Shown here: in pieces, positions 15,883 to 25,476 of the stretch | Position numbering within the stretch: the first letter of the stretch is position 1 | How the letters are laid out: each line of letters starts with the position of its first letter | From: Mycolicibacterium sarraceniae | Lineage (GTDB): Bacteria; Actinomycetota; Actinomycetes; Mycobacteriales; Mycobacteriaceae | Direction of reading: 5' to 3' | Length of the DNA: 64,000 nucleotides | Assembly: GCF_010731875.1 (NCBI RefSeq) | Contig: NZ_AP022595.1 | Coordinates: forward strand, 3,968,001 to 4,032,000 | Notes under the pieces: model-generated | Told to the model about the DNA's origin: nothing | Databases searched by the model: none | The model's input: the letters and a program-made list of their open reading frames with translations, nothing else | Made by a program: the position numbers and the translations under genes

Positions 15883-18021
15883 CTAGGTCGCTGGTGTTAT
15901 GTCGCTGCCGGAGCCTTTGACCGACGCCTTGGCACGGTTCTGTGGCGGCACGGCCTTCTTGCCACGGACGAATCCGGTGGGGGAGACCGCCGCCGACAGC
16001 AGCGTGGTTTCACCATTGACGAACGGATGGAAGCCGACACCGGTGCCCCCGCGGCCCTTCACTGGGATGTCGGCGACTTCTGTTACCTTCCAACCCTTTT
16101 CGGATACAGAGAGGATGGCTTCGCCGTTCTCGCAGGTCAGCGGCAAGGCGGCGATCACCTCGTCGCCGTCGGCCGCCAGCTTCACCCCGGCGACGCCATT
16201 GCCCGCCGCGCCCTGCGGGTTCACTGCGGCCGGATCGATCCGCAGCACCTTTCCGCGTCGGGTCACCAAAGCCAGATGCGACCCCGGCGCCAGCACCCCA
16301 GAGCTCAGCAGCCCGGTGATATCCGGCGCCACCGGGATATCCCGGATCTTGAACGGCAGACCACTGCCGGTGGTGAACTTGATCCGGCCGTCGGCCCATA
16401 CCGCCCAGCCGAGCCCCGAGGTCAGCAGGACGCCGTGACTGTCGGAGAACACCCCTCGGTCGTCAAGGCGCCAGGCCGCGTTCGTCTTGCGCGCACGGGG
16501 GCCATCCTCGTCGGAGCCGGACGCGATCGGGGTGGCATCGAAGTCCAGGACGGTGCGACGGTCGAATTCAGGGCCTTTGAACAATTTCGCCGTCTCAACC
16601 AGCTCGTTGTCGATCACGACCCGGCGGGCGTCGGGGTTGGCCACCAACTCGGTAAGTTCGGCGAATTCGGCGTCCAGCTTTTCGGCCTCGGCCTGCAATT
16701 CGATGACGTCGAGCTTCGTCAGACGCCGAAGCTGCAGCGCCAGAACGTAATCGGCTTGCTCGGTGTCGATCCCGAACCGCTCCTGCAAACCCTGGCGCGC
16801 GTCATCGACGGTGTCGGATCCGCGGATCACCGCGACCGCGGCGTCGATGTCGAGGTGGATGGTCATCAGGCCGGCGACCAGGTGGCGCCGCGCGGTGACC
16901 TTCTCCAGCCGATACTCGCTGCGGCGCAACACCACCGAGTCACGCAGGTGCAGGAACGCGGCGATCAACTCTCGCACCGACCACCAGCGCGGCACGCGGT
17001 CCTCGTCCAAAGCGACCAAGCTGGCGGCGAATGACGATTCCAGCGGTGTCAAGGCAAGCAGCTGATCGCGGATCTGCTCGGCACTGTGGCCGCGTTTGGC
17101 GGTGACGACGATGCGCAGCCCGTTGCGGCGGTCGGTCAGATCCGACATATCCGCCACACCCGACATCTCACCGGACTCGACCAGGGCCCGGATCCGTTCC
17201 TGCACAGTGTTGCTCGCGACACCGGGTGGCAGTTCGGTGATCACGGCGTTCTTTCCGTCGACGGAGACGGTGCCGCGCACTGTGAACTGCCCGCGGCCGG
17301 TGGTGATGTACTCGCGCAGGCCGGCCGTGCCGACCACCGTTGCGCCACTGCCCCAGTCGGGGCCGGGGATGAGCTTGACCAATCTGTCGTCGGTCATGTT
17401 GGGGGTCTTCAGCAGCGCCCGGCAGGCGGCCATGATCTCGCGCGGATTGTGGGCGGGTACCTTCGTGGCCCAGCCTTCGGCGATGCCGATGGCGCCGTTG
17501 CACAGCAGTACCGGCCACTGGGCCGGCAACACCGTCGGCTCGATCCATTCCCCGTCGAACGTCGCGACCATCGGCACCGCATGGTCGGCGAGCTCGGCCG
17601 TCAGCGCAGCACCCGGTGCCGACAGCCGCATTTCGGTGTAGCGGTCCGCGGCGGGAATGTCTCCCTGGATCCGGGGGAAAGCCCCCTGCCCGTCAATGAC
17701 TTTCACGCGCTGGAACTCGGCGGCCATCAACGCCGCCGCACCGTACATCGATGCGCCGCCGTGCGGGTGCAGGTTACCGGTGACCGCCGAGCAGACCTTC
17801 GAGGATTTCTGCGGCTTGTTGCCGGGCAGCAGCCTGGAATCGTACATCTGATACAGCAGCCGCCGTTGGCCGGGCTTGAGCCCGTCGAACGCGGACGGGA
17901 TGGCGCGGTCGCTGACGCTGTAGAGCGCAAAGGTCAGCTGGTAGTGGTTCCAGTAGTCGTCGGCGCTCTGTTCAAGAACCAGGTCGGCATTCTGTTCAGG
18001 AATGTCCAGGGTGGCGGGCAC
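15883..18021 (-). CDS. type II DNA topoisomerase A subunit, TopoM-like
   Basis: A 712-residue GyrA/ParC-family protein. The catalytic tyrosine is Y128 in AADRYTEMRLS, matching the RYTEARL site of GyrA, and HPHGGASMYGAA is the conserved upstream DNA-binding helix region. The N-terminal breakage-reunion domain and the coiled-coil region (residues about 370-480) are complete; the C-terminal blades have only a weak GyrA-box-like GRGGTG. Sequence and pairing with the B subunit 9 bases upstream fit the TopoN/TopoM enzyme described in M. smegmatis, an ATP-dependent topoisomerase reported to introduce positive supercoils. It is probably distinct from housekeeping gyrase. Confidence 0.85.
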   Translation of the reverse strand: MPATLDIPEQNADLVLEQSADDYWNHYQLTFALYSVSDRAIPSAFDGLKPGQRRLLYQMYDSRLLPGNKPQKSSKVCSAVTGNLHPHGGASMYGAAALMAAEFQRVKVIDGQGAFPRIQGDIPAADRYTEMRLSAPGAALTAELADHAVPMVATFDGEWIEPTVLPAQWPVLLCNGAIGIAEGWATKVPAHNPREIMAACRALLKTPNMTDDRLVKLIPGPDWGSGATVVGTAGLREYITTGRGQFTVRGTVSVDGKNAVITELPPGVASNTVQERIRALVESGEMSGVADMSDLTDRRNGLRIVVTAKRGHSAEQIRDQLLALTPLESSFAASLVALDEDRVPRWWSVRELIAAFLHLRDSVVLRRSEYRLEKVTARRHLVAGLMTIHLDIDAAVAVIRGSDTVDDARQGLQERFGIDTEQADYVLALQLRRLTKLDVIELQAEAEKLDAEFAELTELVANPDARRVVIDNELVETAKLFKGPEFDRRTVLDFDATPIASGSDEDGPRARKTNAAWRLDDRGVFSDSHGVLLTSGLGWAVWADGRIKFTTGSGLPFKIRDIPVAPDITGLLSSGVLAPGSHLALVTRRGKVLRIDPAAVNPQGAAGNGVAGVKLAADGDEVIAALPLTCENGEAILSVSEKGWKVTEVADIPVKGRGGTGVGFHPFVNGETTLLSAAVSPTGFVRGKKAVPPQNRAKASVKGSGSDITPAT

Positions 18022-18030
18022 GTGATACTC

Positions 18031-20064
18031 CTAGTCGAGGTCGAGGGCCGAGGTGTCGACGCGGGAGGCGACATCGGCCATCCACGTGCGCCGGCCCTCT
18101 GGAGGCCCACCGAACAGGGTGTGATGCAGTTTCGGATCGCCGTCGTCGAGGTGCACCCGAATCACGGTGCGCCGCTGCGGATCCAGCACTGTGTTCCAGA
18201 AGTCATCGGCGTCCATCTCGCCGAGACCTTTGTTGCGCTGCACCTCCACCTTGCGCTTGGAGGTGGCCTTCATCTGGGCCACTGCGGCATCGCGTTCGGA
18301 CTCGTCCTGGCAGTAGATCCGCTGCTGACCGTCTTTGACCACGAACAGCGGCGGCAACGTCACATACACCATCCCCGCCTTGACGAGGGGCCGGTAGAAG
18401 TCCAGGAACATCGAGATGAGGCTGGAGTTGATGTTGCCGCCGTCGGGGTCAGCATCGGAAGCGAACAAGATCCGGTCATATCGGCACGACTCGGGATCGC
18501 AGTTGTCCCGCACTCCGCAACCCAGGATGCGCTCGATCGAATCGAACTCGTCCTTGACCCGGGCTTTGCTTACAGTGAAGCCATACACGTTGGGCGGCTT
18601 GCCTTTCAGCGGGAAGGCCGCCTGGAAGGTGGCGTCGCGGGCCGCCTTGATGGTGCCCAGCGCTGAGTCGCCCTCGCACAGGAAGAGCTCCGCACCCGAT
18701 CCACGACCACTTTCCCGGCTGGGGAGCAGCTTGGGCGGCAGTGAGAGGTTCGTCCCCAGCCCCTTGGCTTTGGATGCCGCACGGGAGCGGGCTTTGGCAC
18801 CCTCGGCGCTGCGCCGCGCCCTGGCGGCCTCCAACGCCAATGTGGTCCAACGCGACACCGCATCGGCGTTGCCGGGGTTGGCGGCCCAGATGGTCACGCT
18901 ACGGGCCACGTCGGGGGCCATCGCCACGTTGAGTGAGCGCGAGGAGACGGCGGTCTTGGCCTGCGAGTCCCAGGCCACATCGGGTGCGCGGGTGTCGACG
19001 GCGAGCGAGGTGACGGCGGCGAAATCCTGTGCCTCCGGGCCGTCTTCGCCTTTGGCCAGGCCTAAGTCCCGGATGCGCGACGCCCGGTCAGCCAGCGCTT
19101 CGGATAGTCCCTTGACTGCGGCGGTCAGGTGGGATCCGCCGCCGGGGGTGCGCACCGTATTGCAGAACGCGGCGACGGTGGCTGGTTCGGCGGGTCCGGC
19201 GGTCAATGACCAGCGAAACGGCGTCGGGCCGCGGCTAGTGGTGTATTCGCCGCGGCCATCTACCACTGCGCGAGCCTCGGGCACCGGGGCGCCTGCGGCG
19301 GAACACATGAGGTCGAGCAGGGTGTCGGTGCCCCACGGGCCGCTGAACGGTTCGAGCAACTCGGGCCGGACGTCCTCGCCGGGCCAGCCGTCGTCGACGA
19401 CGATCAGGTGCACACCGTGGGACATCCGCGCGGCGGCGTGTGCCCGCAGCAGAACCTCGTTGATGTCCACACTGGAATCCGGCACCACCGTCGCGTCGAA
19501 CAGGATGCGCACTTCTGTGCCGTGCGCGTCGGGTTTGCGGTTCCCGACACCGCGCAGTTTCTGCGTGTCGGCGCGGGTGAATGGGGCGTTCGGGTCGAAG
19601 TCCTTGCCGTCGAACTCACCGGGATAGCCGGCGCCGAAACTCTGCAGGTAGGTCTTCCCAGCACGGCGGACGGTGACATCGGTGCGCGCAGAGATGAACA
19701 CTGCCGCTGCGGCACCGATGCCATTGAGGCCGGCTCCGGTGCTGGCGGCGTCGGTGTGGGCGGAGAACTTGCCGCCGGCACGCGCGGTACCCAGTGTCTT
19801 GACGATGCCGTTCTTGCCGTTCACCGGATCGGAGTCGACAGGCAGGCCACGGCCGTCGTCGGCCACGCTGACCGAGCCGTCGGCGTGCAGGGTGATCGTG
19901 ACGGTAGACCCACCGTGACTGGGTTCGGCGACCTCCTCAATCGCGTTGTCGACGATCTCGCGCAGCGCAGTGTTGAGCACGTCCAGCCCGAGGTTGACCG
20001 CCGGGCGCAGGCGTGTGTGCTGGACATCGTCAAGTTCGGTGATGTCAGCCGCGGTGTAACTCAC
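18031..20064 (-). CDS. type II DNA topoisomerase B (ATPase) subunit, TopoN-like
   Basis: A 677-residue GyrB/ParE-family protein. The GTG at 20,064 is preferred: AAGGACGAG precedes it, and the protein then begins at the family's normal N-terminus. GHKL ATP-site motifs are visible: REIVDNAIEEVAE, DDGRGLPVD and TGAGLNGIGAAA. The TOPRIM part carries LCEGDSALGTI and ASDADPDGGNI, and the end QRNKGLGEMDADDFWNTVLD is typical. DADPDGG replaces the DADVDG of GyrB. It forms an operon with the A subunit, the stop and next start being 9 bases apart. Together they should pass one duplex through another using ATP. Confidence 0.85.
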   Translation of the reverse strand: MSYTAADITELDDVQHTRLRPAVNLGLDVLNTALREIVDNAIEEVAEPSHGGSTVTITLHADGSVSVADDGRGLPVDSDPVNGKNGIVKTLGTARAGGKFSAHTDAASTGAGLNGIGAAAAVFISARTDVTVRRAGKTYLQSFGAGYPGEFDGKDFDPNAPFTRADTQKLRGVGNRKPDAHGTEVRILFDATVVPDSSVDINEVLLRAHAAARMSHGVHLIVVDDGWPGEDVRPELLEPFSGPWGTDTLLDLMCSAAGAPVPEARAVVDGRGEYTTSRGPTPFRWSLTAGPAEPATVAAFCNTVRTPGGGSHLTAAVKGLSEALADRASRIRDLGLAKGEDGPEAQDFAAVTSLAVDTRAPDVAWDSQAKTAVSSRSLNVAMAPDVARSVTIWAANPGNADAVSRWTTLALEAARARRSAEGAKARSRAASKAKGLGTNLSLPPKLLPSRESGRGSGAELFLCEGDSALGTIKAARDATFQAAFPLKGKPPNVYGFTVSKARVKDEFDSIERILGCGVRDNCDPESCRYDRILFASDADPDGGNINSSLISMFLDFYRPLVKAGMVYVTLPPLFVVKDGQQRIYCQDESERDAAVAQMKATSKRKVEVQRNKGLGEMDADDFWNTVLDPQRRTVIRVHLDDGDPKLHHTLFGGPPEGRRTWMADVASRVDTSALDLD

Positions 20065-20671
20065 TGCTCGTCCTTTTCCGTCAAGGCTGGGGGACGGGCG
20101 GGCTGAAACGCAGGCCCCGCCCGCTACCCACGTCGGCGTGCACGGGTGTGCCGCCGAAATCGTAGTCCGCGGGCCCGACATCTTGGCGGAGCCTCGGCGC
20201 TGCATGCACCGACTCTTTGGGGGGCGGTCACGACCGAGTGGTCCCGGCGGGTGCGGCCGCCGGAAAAGCGAGTCGAAAGACTGGATATCTACGACGGCAT
20301 TACTTCAACCGGATCAGCGCTCAACGGCTCGATGACGATCCGCGCGCCCTTCAACAGTTCAATGGAGCGCTCATAGAACTCTTTCATCGAGTCCAGACTT
20401 CGGAAACCGGGAATCATGACGCGCCATCTCGCTGCAGCAAGAACAGTTTCTGCTCGCCCTCCCTGGTGCCTCCAAAGCGAGTGGAGTAGGAGACGCGCGC
20501 ATCGGTGGGAGGGGCTTCATGGTGCGTGTTCTTTCGAAATAGGCCCATGCGTTCTCCGATCAGACGGTGACCGCTGCCGGCGTCCGTCTGCGCTTACGGC
20601 CAGGAAAATCCGCATTGTCAGATCCGTCGGTGGCCGGAAAAGTGACCTCACTCGTCGATCAGCGAGGGCCC
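20065..20671. other. gene-poor stretch upstream of the topoisomerase operon
   Basis: About 600 bases. It should contain the promoter of the topoisomerase operon next to 20,065. The only plausible coding piece is a 42-residue minus-strand frame at 20,289-20,417. The remainder shows no recognisable gene, RNA or repeat. Confidence 0.4.
20289..20417 (-). CDS. 42-residue open frame, possibly a gene fragment
   Basis: From an ATG at 20,417 the frame reads MIPGFRSLDSMKEFYERSIE and LLKGARIVIEPLSADPVEVM before PS and a stop. The amphipathic helix followed by a beta-strand-like segment looks protein-like rather than random, but I do not recognise it. It may be the C-terminal scrap of a larger gene or a free-standing small protein. 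Confidence 0.3.
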   Translation of the reverse strand: MIPGFRSLDSMKEFYERSIELLKGARIVIEPLSADPVEVMPS

Positions 20672-21154
20672 TTAGGTAGACGACTGCGGGTAGCCCCGCC
20701 GCACGGCTCGCTCGAGGATACCCGAGGTGCCACGCAACGCCGACTCTCCGACAATCGGGAAGATCTTGGCATCACGCCAGTGCGGATCGATGTCGGACCA
20801 GTCGTAGAACGACGTGACCGCCGTACCGCCGTCCGCGGGATCCAAGCGGTAGCCGTACACGTGCCCGATATCCGGCTTCAGTTGACCGAAGATCGTCCAC
20901 GCGATCAGCCGGTCCTGTTCGAACTGCGTGATCGACACGGTGACGTCGTACTTGCCCAGCGGATAGTCGTTGAGCGATTCGCGGTCCATGTGCACCACGA
21001 AGCTGTCGCCGACCGCGCGCACCCGCCGCCCGTCGGCATCCTGCAACATGCCTGTGGCGTCGATCGCAACGTGCCCTTGCGGATCACAGAGCACGGCGAA
21101 GATGTCCACGGCCGGCGCGGGAATGAACCGTTGAACCTCGATGCGTTCGCTCAT
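20672..21154 (-). CDS. SRPBCC (polyketide cyclase/START-like) protein
   Basis: A 160-residue protein; an ATG two codons upstream is equally possible. The N-terminal strand IEVQRFIPAPAVDIFAVLCD is the standard opening of SRPBCC proteins, and RLIAWTIFGQLKPDIGHVYG and VTSFYDWSDIDPHWRD continue the helix-grip fold with a central hydrophobic pocket. Members bind or transform small hydrophobic ligands. The ligand here cannot be told. It is separated by about 100 bases from the GMC oxidoreductase on the same strand. Confidence 0.8.
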   Translation of the reverse strand: MSERIEVQRFIPAPAVDIFAVLCDPQGHVAIDATGMLQDADGRRVRAVGDSFVVHMDRESLNDYPLGKYDVTVSITQFEQDRLIAWTIFGQLKPDIGHVYGYRLDPADGGTAVTSFYDWSDIDPHWRDAKIFPIVGESALRGTSGILERAVRRGYPQSST

Positions 21155-21259
21155 CGACACAGGCTAACCGGCAAGACTGGCCAAGCCGGCTCAAACCCCG
21201 AATACCGCTGCCATCGAGCAACTTTGGCGCAGGGGAGTAGCTGGGACGGTGTTGCCAAT

Positions 21260-22945
21260 TCATCCAAGGATCGCTCGCGCTGCGCGCTCGGCGATCAGCA
21301 TCACCGGGGCGTTCGTGTTGCCGGAGGTGATGGTTGGCATCGCCGACGCATCGACCACCCGAAGGCCGGCGACGCGATAGACGCGGCAGTCGGTGTCGAG
21401 CACCGTATCGGCCGACCGTGGAATGCCGTGTGGGTCAAAGGCTCCCATCGCGCAGGTACCCACCGGGTGGAAGATCGTCGTACCCAGTTCGCCTGCCGCT
21501 TTCTGCAGATCGTCGTCACTCACCAATTGCGATCCGGGCAGCAACTCTTGCGGGCGGTAGCGGGCCAGCGCCGGCACCGCCATGATCTGCCGGGTCATCC
21601 GGAGGCCGGTCACCGCCGCTACACGATCGGCCTCGGTCGACAGGTAGTTGCACAGGATCTTCGGAGCAGTCAGAGGATCTGCATCGGCCATGCGCACGTG
21701 GCCACGCGAGCTGGGTCGCACATTGCAGACTGAGGGAGTGATCGCGGCGAAGGAGTGCAGGGGTTCACCGAATTTCGGCAACGACAAGGGCTGAACATGC
21801 CATTCCAAATCGGGACTGCCGAGCGCGGGGTCGCTCTTGGCGAATGCCCCCAGCGTAGAAGGGGGCATGGTCATCGGCCCCGATCGCATGAGCAGGTACT
21901 GAAGTCCCATGCCGCCACGCGTGATCCAGTTCCGGTACAGCGTGTTGACGGTCCGGGCGCCCCCGATCTGGTAGACCGTTCGCAGCTGCAGGTGGTCCTG
22001 GAGGTTTTCGCCAATTCCGGGCAGATCGACTGCCACCGGCACGTGATGCCGGGCAAGCAGGGCGGCGGGCCCAAGACCCGAGACTTGCATCAAATGCGGC
22101 GAGCCAATGGCTCCGGCGCTCAGGATCACCTCCTGACGGGCTCGGACGTCGATGGTGTGACCATTTTTGAGCAACCGTAAGCCGGTTGCTCGGTGCCGCG
22201 CCGTGATCCAGGCGCCGCGACGTTGATGCTCATGGACCTCGTCGTCCATCAACAGCCGTAACGCGTGCGTCTGCGTGTAGACGGTCAGATTGGGTCGGTG
22301 GGCGATGGGATGCAAGAAGGAGTCAGCCATCGACCAGCGACGGCCGCGTCGCTGGTTGACGTGGAAGTACGCACTGCCGGCGTTATCGCCCCGGTTGAAT
22401 TCGTCGATCGGAGCAATTCCCACCTCGGCAGCGGCGGCCTGCCAGGCATCCAGGATTTTCCAGCGGACACGCGGCCGCTCGACGCGAATCTCACCGCTGG
22501 TTCCGTGCCACTGGTCTGGGCCGCCGAAGTAGTTTTCTAAGTCCTTGTAGATCGCCAGCGTCTCGCCGGGACCGTCGGAACCACCCCAAAGCCATCGGTC
22601 GTCGCCGGTGGCCTGCGCCCACAGTTCGTAGTCGCTGGCCTGTCCGCGCATGTGGATCATCGCGTTGATCGACGAGCTACCGCCGATCACACGACCCCGC
22701 GCGTACAGGATGCTTCGCCCGGCCAGACCAGGGTCGGCCTCGGTGATGAAGCACCAGTCGGTGCGGGGGTTGGCGATGGTGTATAGATAGCCCACCGGCA
22801 CCTTGATCCAGAACCAGTCATCTGCGCCGCCGGCCTCGATCAGGAGCACATGGTGATCGGGGTTGGCGCTGAGCCGGTTGGCGAGCAGGCAGCCTGCGCT
22901 GCCCGCTCCGACGATGATGAAGTCGAACTCGGCGACTGGGCTCAT
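21260..22945 (-). CDS. GMC-family FAD-dependent oxidoreductase (choline dehydrogenase-like)
   Basis: A 561-residue flavoenzyme. The FAD-binding motif FDFIIVGAGSAGCLLANRLS is at residues 6-25. The GMC signature regions GGSSSINAMIHMRG and AGAIGSPHLMQVSGLGP follow, and the C-terminal active-site segment HPVGTCAMG and later GNTNAPVMLIAERAA are present, so catalytic histidine and asparagine positions appear intact. Such enzymes oxidise alcohols using FAD in the cytoplasm; the substrate is not evident. The downstream chimeric regulator reading frame overlaps its start by 4 bases, hinting at a former operon. Confidence 0.88.
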   Translation of the reverse strand: MSPVAEFDFIIVGAGSAGCLLANRLSANPDHHVLLIEAGGADDWFWIKVPVGYLYTIANPRTDWCFITEADPGLAGRSILYARGRVIGGSSSINAMIHMRGQASDYELWAQATGDDRWLWGGSDGPGETLAIYKDLENYFGGPDQWHGTSGEIRVERPRVRWKILDAWQAAAAEVGIAPIDEFNRGDNAGSAYFHVNQRRGRRWSMADSFLHPIAHRPNLTVYTQTHALRLLMDDEVHEHQRRGAWITARHRATGLRLLKNGHTIDVRARQEVILSAGAIGSPHLMQVSGLGPAALLARHHVPVAVDLPGIGENLQDHLQLRTVYQIGGARTVNTLYRNWITRGGMGLQYLLMRSGPMTMPPSTLGAFAKSDPALGSPDLEWHVQPLSLPKFGEPLHSFAAITPSVCNVRPSSRGHVRMADADPLTAPKILCNYLSTEADRVAAVTGLRMTRQIMAVPALARYRPQELLPGSQLVSDDDLQKAAGELGTTIFHPVGTCAMGAFDPHGIPRSADTVLDTDCRVYRVAGLRVVDASAMPTITSGNTNAPVMLIAERAARAILG

Positions 22946-23427
22946 TCCGGTATCGGTCCTCCAGGCGTCGGATGCGTCGATCGGTCGACACTACCTTCGC
23001 TGCCCAGCCGCGCGAGGCCGATCACGACGGTGCCGGGAAAATGCCTGCGCAGCAGGTCACTTGGCGGCACCCACAGGATCGGTACGGACCGGTCGACACC
23101 GATCCGCTTCATCACCAATGTCGACGTGAGGCGCTGGACGCCCGGTAGCGCACCGAGCTCATTGTCGTAGATGTTCTGGTAGCCGGCGAGATCGCGGGCG
23201 AGCACGCGCAAGGTGAAGTCGGGCTCGCCGAAGAGACGTTCGGCGGTGACGATGTGCTGATTGGCCGCGACGTCTCGCTCGAACGCGGCGTTGAGCAGGA
23301 CCTTCGCGCGCTCGATGCGCTGCCGGATAAGCCATTGGTGTGGCGTCTCACGAACGGTGCGCCGGAAGGCCCTGCTGAACTGAGAAGCAGATAGACCACA
23401 TTCCCGTGCTAGATCTACAAGCCGCAA
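22942..23427 (-). pseudogene. AraC-type / Lrp-type regulator chimera
   Basis: A single 161-residue frame joins two unrelated pieces. The first 45 residues are the second half of an AraC helix-turn-helix domain (LARECGLSASQFSRAFRRTV, then RETPHQWLIRQRIERAKVLL). From about residue 48 the sequence is an Lrp/AsnC ligand-binding domain (ERLFGEPDFTLRVLARDLAG, then YQNIYDNELGALPGVQRLTS, TLVMKRIGVDRSVP). Each part is truncated at the junction: the AraC sensor and the Lrp DNA-binding domain are missing. The likely cause is a deletion fusing two regulator genes. A weak TTG start is available, so expression is doubtful. Confidence 0.6.
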
Positions 23428-23742
23428 TCTCCGACAACAACACTGAGACCGGACACAGGCAGTTCAACGGGGGTGCGCTTCAATCGACCGGTAAGTCTCC
23501 ATATTCCATTTGGTCGTATTCCTGCGTTGTGTAGCAACGTATTCGAGTGTCGCGACGGTGGGCTGACTGCTGGCTCAGCCCGTGGGAGCTCTCGTCAGGA
23601 GTAGCAATCGGCCGGTGATTGTTTGCTTTCCCTTGCAGGCTCGGTATGGATTGCGGGGAGAATAGTCGCCTGAGCCGTCTTCGTCCGACAGCTCGGCGAA
23701 ATGTTGACGACAGCCGGCGGCCGAGGCTGCAACACTGGCCGA
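23428..23742. other. intergenic region, no gene seen
   Basis: About 315 bases between the regulator chimera and the acetyltransferase gene. I see no coherent coding frame, repeat or RNA. The right part should hold the promoter of the acetyltransferase pair. Confidence 0.4.
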
Positions 23743-24219
23743 ATGCTCCTCGATCCGGCAGTGCAGCTGCGTCTGGCGATCCCCGAGGATGACGTGTTCA
23801 TCGTCGAGATGGCCCGTCACGCCAGCGTCATCGAGGGCTGGCCCCTTCCTGACTTGGAATCTGAAGGCGTGCACAGTCTGCTGCCTGCCGACGGTGAGGT
23901 GTCGATAGTCGCGGTAAAAGCCGGGGGTAGGCGAGTTGGCGCGGTGTGGACACTTCACAACGAGCCTCCCTTGCGCGTCGGCTCTGCCGGAGTTCCGTTG
24001 CCGGAACTCTGCATTGCCGTGGTGCCCGATATGCGTGGCAACGGGGTGGGTAATGCACTACTGGATGCCCTGTTTGTGCAATGCGCGGGAACCCAGACCG
24101 CGCTGTGCCTGAACGTTCATGCGCGCAACCCCGCGCGAAAGCTATATCAGCGCAGGGGTTTCGAGGACATTGGCCAGGGCCGGGGCCCTCTGGGCATAGC
24201 TATGCAGAAGGATCTGTGA
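23743..24219 (+). CDS. GNAT-family N-acetyltransferase
   Basis: A 158-residue protein; the ATG at 23,743 is chosen because the family's first strand (VQLRLAIPEDDVFIVEMARH) follows directly. The acetyl-CoA binding motif is seen as AVVPDMRGNGVGNALLDALF at residues about 92-111, and the C-terminal NVHARNPARKLYQRRGFEDI matches the end of the GNAT fold. It transfers acetyl from acetyl-CoA to an unknown amine. The stop overlaps the start of the next gene by one base, so the two acetyltransferases were probably cotranslated. Confidence 0.82.
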   Translation: MLLDPAVQLRLAIPEDDVFIVEMARHASVIEGWPLPDLESEGVHSLLPADGEVSIVAVKAGGRRVGAVWTLHNEPPLRVGSAGVPLPELCIAVVPDMRGNGVGNALLDALFVQCAGTQTALCLNVHARNPARKLYQRRGFEDIGQGRGPLGIAMQKDL

Positions 24220-25259
24220 TGGCGATGGCCTCGGTGCGGGTGCGTCCGATGACCGTCGATGACGCCACGCATGTGTCTAGCTGGCGTTACCCGCATCGGT
24301 GGTCGGTGTATGACCTACAGTCCTCGACCGACATCCTGGACGAACTCGACCTGTACTGGTCGGTCACCGATGCCGACGGCACCTTGATCGGATTCTTTTG
24401 CCTAGAGTCCGCGGCCCGCGTCCGTGGCATGAGCGCGGATCCGGAGATCTTGGACGTGGGCGTTGGAATGGATCCTTGCCTGGTCGGCCAGGGGAGCGGT
24501 CGCGCATTCGGGGAAGTGGTGCTCGATCACCTGGGCCGCAAGTATCCTGGGCACCCCTTGCGCGCGGTGATTCAGTCGTGGAATCTGCGCAGTCGGCGGT
24601 TCGCGGCCTCGTTGGGGTTCGTCGACGTCGGTGAGCTGGCCAGTTCCCCATGTTCGCAGCAGGAGTCGTATCGGATCCTGCTCAAACCGGAGGCTGCGTC
24701 ATCACAGGGCTGGGTGGTGGCCCAGTCTGGAGCGTGGCTATTCGGTGACCGGCTGATGCTGCGAGAATTCCTCGCCGAGGACCACCCAGCGGTGCACGCC
24801 TACGCCTCGGATCCCGAGGTCACCACGTTCACTGATTGGGGTCCGAACAGCAGCTGAGACTCACGCGTTCCTGGCCGGTGCTGTCGCCCAGCGTGAGGCT
24901 GCCGAGAGGGCCGAATTCACGTTAGCGGCGGTGCAGATCGACTCTGGCACGCTGATCGGTTCGGGGGTGATCGGTGTGACGAGCGCCCATCACCATCGCG
25001 GGGAGCTCGGCTACGTCGTCACTGCGATTACTGGTCACAGGGCTATGCCACCGAAGTCGCTGAGTTGCTCGTCCAGTTCGGGCTCGAGCACCTGCGGCTG
25101 CGTCGGATCGAGGCGACGTGCGACCCCGCTAATCAGGCATCGGCGCGTGTGTTGCAGAAGGCCGGGCTGAACTACGAGGGCCTGATGCGCAGTCACCTAC
25201 TTATCGGCGGGGTTGGTCGGGACTCCCTCCTGTACGCCCTCGTTGAGGACGGGCAGTAA
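24219..25259 (+). pseudogene. tandem GNAT acetyltransferase gene with frameshifts
   Basis: The first 212 codons are open: one full GNAT domain (residues 5-160, motif LVGQGSGRAFGEVVLDHLG) and then the start of a second (GDRLMLREFLAEDHPAVHAY, ASDPEVTTFTDWGP). The second domain continues in another frame after 24,855 (AQREAAERAEFTLAAVQIDS) and in yet another after about 25,015 (YWSQGYATEVAELLVQFGLE, then HLRLRRIEATCDPANQASAR) to a stop at 25,259. The two frameshifts kill the second domain; the first may still be made. Either two genes fused or a natural two-domain protein decayed. Confidence 0.6.
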
Positions 25260-25476
25260 CGGGCACGCTCTGCGCCACGGTCTGTCCACGGGCGATGTCT
25301 GTCGCGGCGCTTTTCGAAATCCACTATGCCGAACGAACAGTGGGGTTCGTGCTGATCGGCCGCACCGGTCGGCCCATGGCTGCGCCCGGTCGCCGGTCGG
25401 CGTCGCCGCAGCGCGGGGTCAATGGGGCCGATGAACTTCCGCCGCCCGAGCACGAGCGTGCGTTTATATTTTCTGA

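Noticed and set aside
17086..18666. Long plus-strand open frame opposite the topoisomerase genes
   Set aside because: It is the shadow of topoM and topoN in GC-rich DNA; Arg/His/Gly-rich translation, no family resemblance, no ribosome-binding site.
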